Assembly: GCF_036013935.1 (NCBI RefSeq)
Contig: NZ_CP107902.1
Coordinates: 1,831,001-1,895,000, forward strand
Source of the DNA: Streptomyces sp. NBC_00461
GTDB taxonomy: Bacteria; Actinomycetota; Actinomycetes; Streptomycetales; Streptomycetaceae
Direction of reading: 5' to 3'
Length of the DNA: 64,000 nucleotides
Position numbers and translations under genes: made by a program. Positions 8,329 to 15,362 of this stretch are shown here, piece by piece. The notes under the pieces are model-generated. The model saw only the letters and a list, made by a program, of their open reading frames with translations, was not told the origin of the DNA and did no database searches. Within the stretch, counting starts at the first letter, position 1. Each line of letters begins with the position of its first letter.

Positions 8329-8853
8329 ATGAGCGACTCCTCCCCCGTACCTCCCGCCGCGCCCGTCCTCGACGTGTGGTGCGACCTCCAGTGCCCCGAC
8401 TGCCGTAGCGCCCTCGACGATCTGGGCGCCCTGCGCGCCCGCTACGGCGACCGGCTGGAGCTGCGGCTGCGGCACTTCCCGCTGGAGAAGAACAAGCACG
8501 CGTTCGCCGGCGCGCAGGCCGCCGAGGAGGCCCTCGAACAGGGGAAGGGCTGGGACTACGTCGAAGCCGTGCTGGGGCGGGTCGAGGAGCTGGGCCGTGC
8601 CGGAGAGCCCTTCCTGGTCGAGGTGGCCGGTGAACTCGGCCTGGACGCCGAGGAGTTCGACACCGCCCTGATCGACGGCCGGCACATCCTGATCGTCGAC
8701 GCCGACCAGGCCGAGGGCAAGGCGATCGGTGTGACCGGGACACCGACGTACGTCATCGGCGGTGAGCGTCTGGACGGCGGCAAGAGCCAGGAGGGGCTGC
8801 GGGAGCGGATCGAGGAGATCGCGGACCGGCTGCTGGCCGAGCAGCGCGCCTGA
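8329..8853 (+). CDS. DsbA family thioredoxin-fold protein
   Basis: A 174-residue protein without a signal peptide. The thioredoxin-like redox motif CPDC is at residues 22-25 after the first beta strand (VLDVWCDLQ), and the cis-proline strand appears as GTPTYVIGG. An alpha-helical insert between them is typical of DsbA/FrnE-like proteins. A cytosolic thiol oxidoreductase or isomerase role is inferred. It is convergent with a GNAT gene, with only seven bases between stops. Confidence 0.85.
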   Translation: MSDSSPVPPAAPVLDVWCDLQCPDCRSALDDLGALRARYGDRLELRLRHFPLEKNKHAFAGAQAAEEALEQGKGWDYVEAVLGRVEELGRAGEPFLVEVAGELGLDAEEFDTALIDGRHILIVDADQAEGKAIGVTGTPTYVIGGERLDGGKSQEGLRERIEEIADRLLAEQRA

Positions 8854-8860
8854 CCGGCTC

Positions 8861-9685
8861 CTAGAGCAGCGGCTTGTACAGGGAGTACTGCGTCGTCTCG
8901 TAACCGAGTGACTCGTAGAGCCGCTCGGCCGGGGTGTTGCCGGCGAACACGTTGAGACCGAGCACGCGTCGGCCTGCGGCGATCGCCCCGCCCTCCGCCA
9001 GGAGCATCAGCGTACGGCCGTGCCCGCGGCCGCGGTGCGCGGCGTCGGCCGCGACGTCGTAGACGTAGGCCTTCTCCTCCAGCAGCGCCACCCAGAGAGT
9101 GCCGACGCGCGTCCCCTCGTGTTCGAGGAGGCTGAAGTGCATGTCCCGTGTGGCGCGCCCCTGCGGCAGGAGACGCTCGTGGTCGCGCCGCGATCTCTCG
9201 TACGCCTCCGTCTCGGGCACGCCCCGTTCCATCCACACGCGCGCGTAGTGCTCGGACTCGTGGGCGAACCACGCCTCGTACTCGGCCTCGGTCATGGACC
9301 GGCCCCGGCTGCCTTCGGGCAGGGCGGGCGGGGTGTCGCCGAGCAGCTTCTCCATGCCGCGGTTGCGCAGGACGTAGCCGAGCGTGTCGACGAACCGCAG
9401 GGCGGGCTCGGCACCGCCGGGCACGCTCACCTCGATCTCCCGGCATCCCCAGCCGCGCGCCACCTCCTCCGCGGCCAGCGCGGCCACCGTGCCCCGGCCC
9501 CGGCGACGGTCCGGCTCCTCGATCCGCAGACCGACGATGCGGGCCACTCTGTCGCCGAAGCCCGGTGAGGTGCCGAGATGGAGGGTGCCGACGGGCCGGC
9601 TGTTCACGCACACCTGGAAGCGGCGTGAACGCGTGCCATCGTCGTTGCGCTGAAGCGGCTCGGTCGGCCGCAGAGTTGTGGTCAT
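8861..9685 (-). CDS. GNAT N-acetyltransferase with two GNAT-like domains
   Basis: 274 residues. The N-terminal half resembles a GNAT fold (LRIEEPDRRRGRGTVAALA is an acetyl-CoA loop). The C-terminal half contains a second, better conserved one (AHRGRGHGRTLMLLAEGGA, then NTPAERLYESLGYE). Such tandem GNATs include mycothiol synthase-like enzymes, but MshD-specific features were not recognised, so the substrate is left open. The ATG at 9685 is preferred over a TTG one codon upstream. Confidence 0.8.
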   Translation of the reverse strand: MTTTLRPTEPLQRNDDGTRSRRFQVCVNSRPVGTLHLGTSPGFGDRVARIVGLRIEEPDRRRGRGTVAALAAEEVARGWGCREIEVSVPGGAEPALRFVDTLGYVLRNRGMEKLLGDTPPALPEGSRGRSMTEAEYEAWFAHESEHYARVWMERGVPETEAYERSRRDHERLLPQGRATRDMHFSLLEHEGTRVGTLWVALLEEKAYVYDVAADAAHRGRGHGRTLMLLAEGGAIAAGRRVLGLNVFAGNTPAERLYESLGYETTQYSLYKPLL

Positions 9686-9757
9686 CAAGGGTGTTGTACC
9701 CGCCGACGACGCCCAAGTCTGCTCATTTTTTCGGGGCCTTCACGTTCTGTCGGGCTC

Positions 9758-10579
9758 TTACGGATCTTGGTCGTGGCCCGACCGCTCGCCGAAGACCCGC
9801 ATGGCCTTGGCGGTCACCGGGCCCGCCGTGCCCGGCAGTTCGCGGTCGTCGACGCGGTGCACGGCCTGGATGTCCCGCAGGGAGGAGGTGAGGAAGATCT
9901 CGTCCGCGCGCTGCAGGACGTCGAGCGGCAGGTCGGTCTCCCTGGCGCCGGTCCACTCGACCGCCAACGCGCGCGTGATGCCCGCGAGGCAGCCGGAGGC
10001 GACCGGCGGGGTGTGGAGCTCGCCGTCGAGGACGACGAAGACGTTCGAGCCAGTGCCCTCGCAGAGTTGCCCGACGGTGTTCGCGAACAGGGCTTCCGAC
10101 GCGCCGTGTTGGTGGGCGCGGGCGAGGGCGACGACGTTCTCGGCGTACGAGGTCGTCTTCAGGCCGGTGAGCGCACCGCGTTCGTTGCGGGTCCACGGGA
10201 CCGTGATCACGGCCGTGGAGTCGGGGCGGCGGCTGGTCTCTCCGAGGGCGACGACGAGAGTGGGGCCGTGCTCGCCGCGGTCGGACCCGAGGGGGCCGTA
10301 GCCGCCGGTGTAGGTGATGCGCAGCCGGCCGAGGGGCATCGGGTTGGCTTCGAGGACGGCGGCGCAGGCGCGGCGGACCTCGTGGTGGTCGGGATCGGGC
10401 AGGCCGAGGCCGCGCGCGGAGCGGGTCAGCCGGTCGAGGTGCCGGGTGAGCGCGAACGGCCTTCCGTCCACCGTCTTCACCGTCTCGAAGATGCCGTCGC
10501 CCACGGTCAGTCCGTGGTCGAAGACGGAGACGCGGGCGGACTCGATGTCCTGCAGCCCGCCGTCGAGCCAAAGCTTCAC
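9758..10579 (-). CDS. pabC: aminodeoxychorismate lyase (class IV PLP enzyme)
   Basis: A 273-residue fold-type IV PLP enzyme with GLTVGDGIFETVK, TSYAENVVALARA (carrying the PLP lysine region) and the substrate loop EGTGSNVFVV. It releases pyruvate from 4-amino-4-deoxychorismate to give p-aminobenzoate for folate. The GTG start overlaps the stop of the chorismate-binding gene by four bases (GTGA), which fits a PabB-PabC pair. A branched-chain or D-amino-acid aminotransferase is the alternative within the fold, but the neighbour argues for PabC. Confidence 0.85.
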   Translation of the reverse strand: MKLWLDGGLQDIESARVSVFDHGLTVGDGIFETVKTVDGRPFALTRHLDRLTRSARGLGLPDPDHHEVRRACAAVLEANPMPLGRLRITYTGGYGPLGSDRGEHGPTLVVALGETSRRPDSTAVITVPWTRNERGALTGLKTTSYAENVVALARAHQHGASEALFANTVGQLCEGTGSNVFVVLDGELHTPPVASGCLAGITRALAVEWTGARETDLPLDVLQRADEIFLTSSLRDIQAVHRVDDRELPGTAGPVTAKAMRVFGERSGHDQDP

Positions 10580-11706
10580 TGGTCGCTACCTCGCAAGTCC
10601 GTACCGGGTGCCTCACATCGGCCTGGGGTCCGGGGGCTGTCGTCCGCCGGGCCGTCACAGCGCGTCTGCTGTCCCTCTCCACTCGTCTCGTACGTCCCCG
10701 ACGCTACCGCGAGGAGTCGGGCCGCCTTCAGCTCGGTCTCCCGCCACTCCGCCTCGGGGTCGGAACCCCAGGTGATGCCGGCACCCGTCCCGAAGCGCAG
10801 GACACCTTCCGCGCGGTCGATCCAGAAAGTGCGGATGCCGACGGCCAGCTCTCCGGTTCCGCGGTCCGCGTCGACCCAGCCGATGCCACCGCAGTACGGG
10901 CCGCGGGGGGCCGTCTCCAGTTGGTCGATGATCCGCAGGGCACTGGACTTGGGAGCACCGGTGACCGAGCCGGGCGGGAAGGCAGCGTCGAGCAGCTCGG
11001 GCCAGCCGACGTCCGCGCGCAGTTCGCCGCGGACCGTCGACACCAGGTGGACGAGCCCGGGATGCTTCTCGACCGCGCACAGGTCGGGGACGCTCACGCT
11101 GCCGGTGGCGCAGACCCGTCCGATGTCGTTGCGGACCAGGTCCACGATCATCACGTTCTCGGCGTAGTCCTTCTCCAGAAGGTCCGCCTCGGTGCGCCCG
11201 GTGCCCTTGATCGGCCCGGACTCGATGACACGACCGTGGCGCCGGAGGAAGAGTTCGGGCGAGGCCGTGGCTGTCTCGACCCCGTGCTCCGGCAGCCGGA
11301 TCGTTCCTGCATACGGTGCCGGGTTGCCGCGGGCCAGCAGGGCGGTCAGGGCGTCCACGTCTGCGTCGGGCGCGACGGGCGCGGTCAGCACCCGGCAGAG
11401 GTTCGCCTGGTAGACCTCGCCGGCCGCGATGTGCTCGCGGATCCGGCGCACACCCGCCGTGTACGCAGCGTGGTCGAGCGAGGACGTCCAGTCACCGACC
11501 GCAGGGCCCCGCCACTTCCCCGGCACCGGTGCGGGCACGGGCTCCTCCCGTACGTCCCTGAAGCGGGCACAGGTCAGCCGGCCCTCGAAGTCCGCCACGA
11601 CGGCCCAGAAGCCGGTGGATTCGAGGGCCCCGGGATCGCCTGTGACATCCATGAGTCCGGTGGCGACGCGATCACCGAAGCGGGCGAGAGGAGGCAGGTG
11701 GAGCAC
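10576..11706 (-). CDS. pabB: aminodeoxychorismate synthase component I (chorismate-binding)
   Basis: The C-terminal chorismate-binding domain is clear: IRLPEHGVETATASPELF, SGPIKGTGR, VMIVDLVRNDIGR and PPGSVTGAPK. There is no glutamine amidotransferase domain, so a separate PabA must supply ammonia. I place the start at the GTG at 11706 (VLHLPPLARFGDRVATG) because upstream in-frame sequence is poor and runs toward the tRNA promoter; no strong ribosome site is visible. It is coupled to pabC by a four-base overlap. Together they make p-aminobenzoate. In streptomycetes they can serve folate or antibiotic precursors; the isolated position suggests folate. Confidence 0.85.
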   Translation of the reverse strand: MLHLPPLARFGDRVATGLMDVTGDPGALESTGFWAVVADFEGRLTCARFRDVREEPVPAPVPGKWRGPAVGDWTSSLDHAAYTAGVRRIREHIAAGEVYQANLCRVLTAPVAPDADVDALTALLARGNPAPYAGTIRLPEHGVETATASPELFLRRHGRVIESGPIKGTGRTEADLLEKDYAENVMIVDLVRNDIGRVCATGSVSVPDLCAVEKHPGLVHLVSTVRGELRADVGWPELLDAAFPPGSVTGAPKSSALRIIDQLETAPRGPYCGGIGWVDADRGTGELAVGIRTFWIDRAEGVLRFGTGAGITWGSDPEAEWRETELKAARLLAVASGTYETSGEGQQTRCDGPADDSPRTPGRCEAPGTDLRGSDQ

Positions 11707-11815
11707 ACAGTCGAGTCTAGGGCGGGTGTCGTGAAGGTGGCCCGGCCATGTCACTCCCGGGACCCCGGCCACGTCCGTGAGCAGGTGCAGCGCAGCACGC
11801 TGCGCAAACGCGTTT

Positions 11816-11843
11816 TTGTGCTGGCCCCGGAATCCGCTAGAGT
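11816..11843 (+). promoter_or_regulatory. probable promoter of the tRNA cluster
   Basis: TTGTGC (11816-11821) and TAGAGT (11838-11843) are separated by 16 bases, about 40 bases upstream of tRNA-Gly. This resembles HrdB-type promoters of stable RNA genes. Confidence 0.5.
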
Positions 11844-11884
11844 TCAACTCGTCGCCGGGACGCGAGAGCGGTCCGAAACGACAG

Positions 11885-11957
11885 GCGGACGTAGCTCAGT
11901 TGGTAGAGCGCAACCTTGCCAAGGTTGAGGTCGCGAGTTCGAACCTCGTCGTCCGCT
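11885..11957 (+). tRNA. tRNA-Gly (anticodon GCC)
   Basis: Acceptor GCGGACG/CGTCCGC, D arm GCTCAGTTGGTAGAGC, anticodon stem CAACC/GGTTG around TTGCCAA (anticodon GCC), T arm CGAGTTCGAACCTCG. No encoded CCA. First of five co-directional tRNA genes. Confidence 0.96.
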
Positions 11958-11997
11958 CGTAGGATCAAGGGGATCTTCCCGAACCCCTAGCACTCCT

Positions 11998-12068
11998 GGT
12001 GGAGTGGCCGAGAGGCGAGGCAACGGCCTGCAAAGCCGTCTACACGGGTTCAAATCCCGTCTCCACCT
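11998..12068 (+). tRNA. tRNA-Cys (anticodon GCA)
   Basis: Acceptor GGTGGAG/CTCCACC, anticodon stem ACGGC/GCCGT around CTGCAAA (anticodon GCA), T arm CGGGTTCAAATCCCG. It lies 40 bases after tRNA-Gly, very likely on the same transcript. Confidence 0.96.
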
Positions 12069-12072
12069 CCAA

Positions 12073-12144
12073 GGACGATTAGCTCAGCGGGAGAGCGCTT
12101 CCCTGACACGGAAGAGGTCACTGGTTCAATCCCAGTATCGTCCA
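12073..12144 (+). tRNA. tRNA-Val (anticodon GAC), copy 1
   Basis: Acceptor GGACGAT/ATCGTCC, anticodon stem CTTCC/GGAAG around CTGACAC (anticodon GAC), T arm CTGGTTCAATCCCAG. It starts only four bases after tRNA-Cys, so processing must occur within a common precursor. Confidence 0.96.
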
Positions 12145-12167
12145 CTGGAGCCGTAAGGCTTCGACCC

Positions 12168-12239
12168 GCGCGATTAGCTCAGCGGGAGAGCGCTTCCCTG
12201 ACACGGAAGAGGTCACTGGTTCAATCCCAGTATCGCGCA
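12168..12239 (+). tRNA. tRNA-Val (anticodon GAC), copy 2 with variant acceptor stem
   Basis: The body is identical to copy 1, but the acceptor stem is GCGCGAT/ATCGCGC instead of GGACGAT/ATCGTCC. Both sides changed together, so pairing is kept and the gene looks functional. Confidence 0.95.
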
Positions 12240-12289
12240 CGCGGTAGATCATGTAGTTCATGCAGATCGCGCAGTACATGCAGTCCCGA

Positions 12290-12361
12290 GGACGATTAGC
12301 TCAGCGGGAGAGCGCTTCCCTGACACGGAAGAGGTCACTGGTTCAATCCCAGTATCGTCCA
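12290..12361 (+). tRNA. tRNA-Val (anticodon GAC), copy 3
   Basis: Identical in sequence to copy 1, including the GGACGAT/ATCGTCC acceptor. The spacer before it holds short repeats of the type catgtagttcatgcag. It is the last tRNA of the cluster and is followed directly by a strong hairpin. Confidence 0.96.
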
Positions 12362-12368
12362 CACACTC

Positions 12369-12396
12369 AAGCCCCCGGCCCTGCGGCCGGGGGCTT
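12369..12396. terminator. terminator of the tRNA cluster
   Basis: A perfect 12-bp stem aagcccccggcc / ggccgggggctt with loop ctgc, seven bases after the last tRNA. It also lies just beyond the stop of the convergent zinc-ribbon gene, so it can act in both directions. Confidence 0.9.
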
Positions 12397-12423
12397 CTGC
12401 GTGGCACGGACCGGTGGTTACGG

Positions 12424-12723
12424 TCAGCTGGAGAACAGCATGTGGCCGAAGCTCTTGTGGCGGTGGTGACCGCCGTGGTGTCCGCCGTAATGGCCACCAC
12501 CGTGACCGCCGTGCTGGGCGCCCCAGGCGGGGGCGGGCGGGGCCGGGTACGCCTGCGGCGCGCTCGGCGGCGGCGCCGGCTGGGACCACTGCGACTCCAC
12601 GCGGGTCAGCGCCTCCAGCTCGCCGTAGTCGAGAAAGATCCCGCGGCAGCCGCTGCACTGCTCGATCTGGATGCCGTTGCGGTTGTACGTGTGCATCGGC
12701 GCATGGCACTTCGGACACTGCAT
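12424..12723 (-). CDS. zf-TFIIB (zinc ribbon) protein with His/Gly-rich tail
   Basis: 99 residues. The N-terminus has a zinc ribbon with two cysteine pairs (MQCPKCHAP and EQCSGCRGIFLDYGELE), the zf-TFIIB signature. A Pro/Ala linker follows, then a striking His/Gly tail (GGHGGGHYGGHHGGHHRHK) that may bind extra metal. GAGGAG lies about 12 bases before the ATG. Family function is unknown; nucleic-acid or metal binding is inferred. Confidence 0.85.
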   Translation of the reverse strand: MQCPKCHAPMHTYNRNGIQIEQCSGCRGIFLDYGELEALTRVESQWSQPAPPPSAPQAYPAPPAPAWGAQHGGHGGGHYGGHHGGHHRHKSFGHMLFSS

Positions 12724-12803
12724 GGTCGGCTCAACTCCTCGCCGGTCGGACCTGCTTCGCGTTACGCCAGGACAGACACTGTCCGGCTGCGGTCGGTTGC
12801 ACC

Positions 12804-13742
12804 TTACTTCGCGAAACCCGGGGTCAACTCCGGCGGGAGGGAAGTCATTCGGACACATGCGTCGATCATGGACACTTCGACCTCGTCCAGGGAACGTTCC
12901 TCCGCGACCGCCTTCGCGATCGCTCGGGCTGCTGTCTGCACCGTGAGGGCGCGGGCCGGGACGTCCAAGGCGGGCCAGGGGTCGCCGTCGACGGGGACGG
13001 CCGGGCCACCGGCCGCGCGGTAGGCGGTCAGGAAGCGGGTCCATTCGTCGGGCGGGAGAAGTCCGCAGGCGTACCAGGCGGCCGGGCGGGCCAGGTCCCA
13101 GGCGGGGACGCCGGTGCCGAGGTCGTCCACGTCGATCAGCAGCCAGGGGCCGTCGGGGGTGGGGTGGCGGACGAGCTGGCCGAGGTGGAGGTCGCCGTGG
13201 CACAGGGTGGTGGTGTCCGGCATGGGGGTCTCGGCCCTGGCCCAGGCGGGGAGGGTGGCCCAGGCCTGGAGGACGGGTGCTGTGGCGGGGTGGGTGCGGG
13301 CCGTTGTTTCGAGCCGGGCGACGGCTCGGGCGGCCTTGACCGGGCCTCGCATGGGGGGCAGCGGGGTCGAGGGTGGAGTGCGGTGGAGGTGGGCGAGGAG
13401 GGTGGCGGCGGATTCCCAGGGGGCGGCTTCGGGGGTGTCCGGGTCGACGGGGGTGCCGTAGGGCCAGAACGTGACGAGGCGGCCGTGCAGGTCGACGGGC
13501 GTCGGGGTGAGTGGGGGCAGGAGGATGCCGGGGAGGTGCGTGGCGGTGGCGAGGCGGGGGGTGAGGTCGGTGAGGGGGGTGTCCGGGGCGTGGGCCTTGG
13601 CGACGGTGTCGGCGTGGCGGACGACCGTGGCGTCGGGGCGGTCGGCGAGTGTGGTCGCGCCGCAGGGGCAGGGGGCGGTGCGTGTGTGGGCCTTGGCCTT
13701 GGCTCGGGCGTTGAGGGCGGCGAGCAAGGGGGTGGCGGTCAC
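12804..13742 (-). CDS. APH-family phosphotransferase
   Basis: 312 residues from a GTG with AGGGAGC as ribosome site. It has the kinase-like catalytic loop HGDLHLGQL and the metal-binding IDVDDLG motif of aminoglycoside/choline-kinase-like phosphotransferases. The N-terminal lobe is short and Ala/Pro/Thr-rich. The substrate cannot be predicted from the sequence; many relatives are unassigned small-molecule kinases. It is expressed alone. A longer in-frame extension upstream overlaps the repeat array and is rejected. Confidence 0.8.
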   Translation of the reverse strand: MTATPLLAALNARAKAKAHTRTAPCPCGATTLADRPDATVVRHADTVAKAHAPDTPLTDLTPRLATATHLPGILLPPLTPTPVDLHGRLVTFWPYGTPVDPDTPEAAPWESAATLLAHLHRTPPSTPLPPMRGPVKAARAVARLETTARTHPATAPVLQAWATLPAWARAETPMPDTTTLCHGDLHLGQLVRHPTPDGPWLLIDVDDLGTGVPAWDLARPAAWYACGLLPPDEWTRFLTAYRAAGGPAVPVDGDPWPALDVPARALTVQTAARAIAKAVAEERSLDEVEVSMIDACVRMTSLPPELTPGFAK

Positions 13743-13970
13743 GGGGCTCCCTGGGGCGGTGTGGGTCTGTCGTGAGGGTACGGGGGGGGAGGCGGCGGGG
13801 TCTTGGGCGCCCGGTGCTGCAGTCGGTCGCGGCGGGTTTCGCCCCTGCCGTCCCTGGCCGTCCCGCCCCCAGGGGTGCTGCCCCTTCAATCGCGGCGGGG
13901 GCTGCCTCCCCTGCGGCCCTCCCGGGGCTCCGCCCCGGACCCCGATCGGCCTGAACGGCCTCGTCCTCAA
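13743..13970. other. REP-like GC-rich intergenic sequence
   Basis: No gene seen. The stretch contains runs such as ggggctccgccccgg (near 13924) and ends in cctcaaacgccggacg. This phrase recurs in many Streptomyces intergenic regions as a REP-like element, and leads into the 94-bp tandem array. Confidence 0.55.
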
Positions 13971-14290
13971 ACGCCGGACGGGCTGATATACGCGGGCCGG
14001 CGCGCAGAAGAGCCGGCCCCTGCCGGGTGCGTGAGAGGTCGGGGCGGAAAGCCCTCGACCGGAGACGCCGGACGGGCTGACATGCGCGGGCCGGCGCGCA
14101 GAAGAGCCGGCCCCTGCCGGGTGCCTGAGAGGTCGGGGCGGAAAGCCCTCGACCGGAGACGCCGGACGGGCTGACATGCGCGGGCCGGCGCGCAGAAGAG
14201 CCGGCCCCTGCCGGGTGCGTGAGAGGTCGGGGCGGAAAGTCCTCGTCCGTAGACGCCGGACGGGCTGAAGGACACAGACCGGCGGTCAGA
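13971..14290. repeat. 94-bp tandem repeat array (three full copies, partial fourth)
   Basis: Units begin with acgccggacg at 13971, 14065, 14159 and 14253, an exact 94-base period. The three full copies differ at only a handful of positions; the fourth decays after about 20 bases. Each unit carries an inverted repeat gggccggc...gccggccc that can form a hairpin. Open frames across it on both strands are by-products of the repeat. Confidence 0.9.
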
Positions 14291-14376
14291 ATTGCCGGTC
14301 CCTACGTCGGGCGGGCCGGAATGCGCGGAGCGGGTTAGAGGAGGTGGTCGTGTTGTCTGTTGTGTGCGGGCAAAGC

Positions 14377-14414
14377 AATGCCGGCGCAGCTCCCCAGCTG
14401 CGCCGGCATTTTTG
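14377..14414. terminator. strong intrinsic terminator hairpin
   Basis: A 15-bp perfect stem aatgccggcgcagct / agctgcgccggcatt with loop cccc, followed by ttt on the plus strand. It lies downstream of the minus-strand gene at 14498-14692 and insulates it from the repeat array. Confidence 0.85.
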
Positions 14415-14497
14415 CCGTCCGCCGCACCCCCGTCCCCACGGGGTTTCATGGGTGGATGTCCCCGCCCGGACCGCTCTTCCGGGCCTGGGGTCGCCGC

Positions 14498-14692
14498 TCA
14501 GCGCCCCAGCATCACGCCCACGGACGACGCCTGTGTAGCCACTGTCTCCCAGCCGTCGAAGACGAAGAAGAGCAGGGCCGCCAGGGGAAGGGCCATGAGT
14601 GTCGCCACCAGCGGGTGGCGACGGCCTGTGCGGCGGCGGAGCGTGTTTCTCTCCTGGGTGCGGATCAGTGCCCGCGGTGCCGTTAGGGCCAT
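14498..14692 (-). CDS. small basic membrane protein (64 aa)
   Basis: Starts at an ATG with AGGAGAGG close upstream. The first 34 residues are strongly basic (APRALIRTQERNTLRRRTGRR), followed by one membrane helix (HPLVATLMALPLAALLFFVF) and a short outer tail. By the positive-inside rule the N-terminus is cytoplasmic. Good ribosome site and downstream terminator support a real gene. Function unknown. Confidence 0.75.
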   Translation of the reverse strand: MALTAPRALIRTQERNTLRRRTGRRHPLVATLMALPLAALLFFVFDGWETVATQASSVGVMLGR

Positions 14693-14890
14693 GGTCCCTC
14701 TCCTGACCGTTCTCAGTTGTCGTTGGCAGCGGCGGGTGTCTGACCTCGGGGGACGAGTGCTGCACCCGCCGCTTGACCTCAAATCTAGGCGTCCGGCGCT
14801 TGTCGCACGTCATGCCCTCGTACCGATTGCCGGGCCTCCCGGAGGATGAGCCATGACACGGGGAGTACTCCCCTGGGTGGAGACGTGGAC

Positions 14891-15166
14891 CTAGGTCTCA
14901 GGGTCTTCCCCGAGGGGGCGCGCGGTGTGTCCGGGCCTTTCCGAACTGTCCTCCCGGGGTATCGGCTGCTCGACCAGGGCCAGCACCCGGTTCGCCATGA
15001 AGCGGGCCGTGCGGACCACGGAGCCGTTGCGGGTGACTTCGCTCACTTCCACGACACCTCGGCGTACCGCTGTCTCCACCCGGCGGCCCGCCCTGCTCGC
15101 CACCACCTCGTATGTGCGGGTCGTGTCCCCCGCATCCACGACTATTTCCACGCGATCACCCTTCAC
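14891..15166 (-). CDS. hypothetical small beta-rich protein (91 aa)
   Basis: Starts at GTG with AAGGGGG nine bases upstream. The sequence alternates hydrophobic and charged residues (VEIVVDAGDTTRTYEVVASR, then VVEVSEVTRNGSVVRTARF), which suggests a small beta-sheet domain. A disordered acidic/Pro tail (EDSSERPGHTARPLGEDPET) ends it. It is divergent from the Ser/Thr kinase gene, sharing a roughly 195-base promoter region. No family recognised. Confidence 0.65.
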   Translation of the reverse strand: MKGDRVEIVVDAGDTTRTYEVVASRAGRRVETAVRRGVVEVSEVTRNGSVVRTARFMANRVLALVEQPIPREDSSERPGHTARPLGEDPET

Positions 15167-15362
15167 GTGTTCAATCCCCCTTCTGCGATGGGTGGTTGGG
15201 GTCACGAACCGGCCGAAATCCGCCTGCTCACCGGCTCCCTGACCACTCTTCAAGTCTCCCACCCGGCACTGACAATCCATCGGGCCGAGAGGGCGCGGCC
15301 TCTGCGCGCGGGCGGCCGTGGAAACGTAAGCTGTGCCACGTCACACGGACCGGGCAGCGGGG

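Noticed and set aside
12073..12361. Integrative element or att site at the tRNA-Val copies
   Set aside because: No integrase, excisionase or flanking direct repeat beyond the tRNA bodies themselves; the copies look like simple tandem duplication.
13971..14290. Repeats that might be read as a CRISPR array
   Set aside because: The 94-bp units are contiguous with no spacers, and no cas genes are present.
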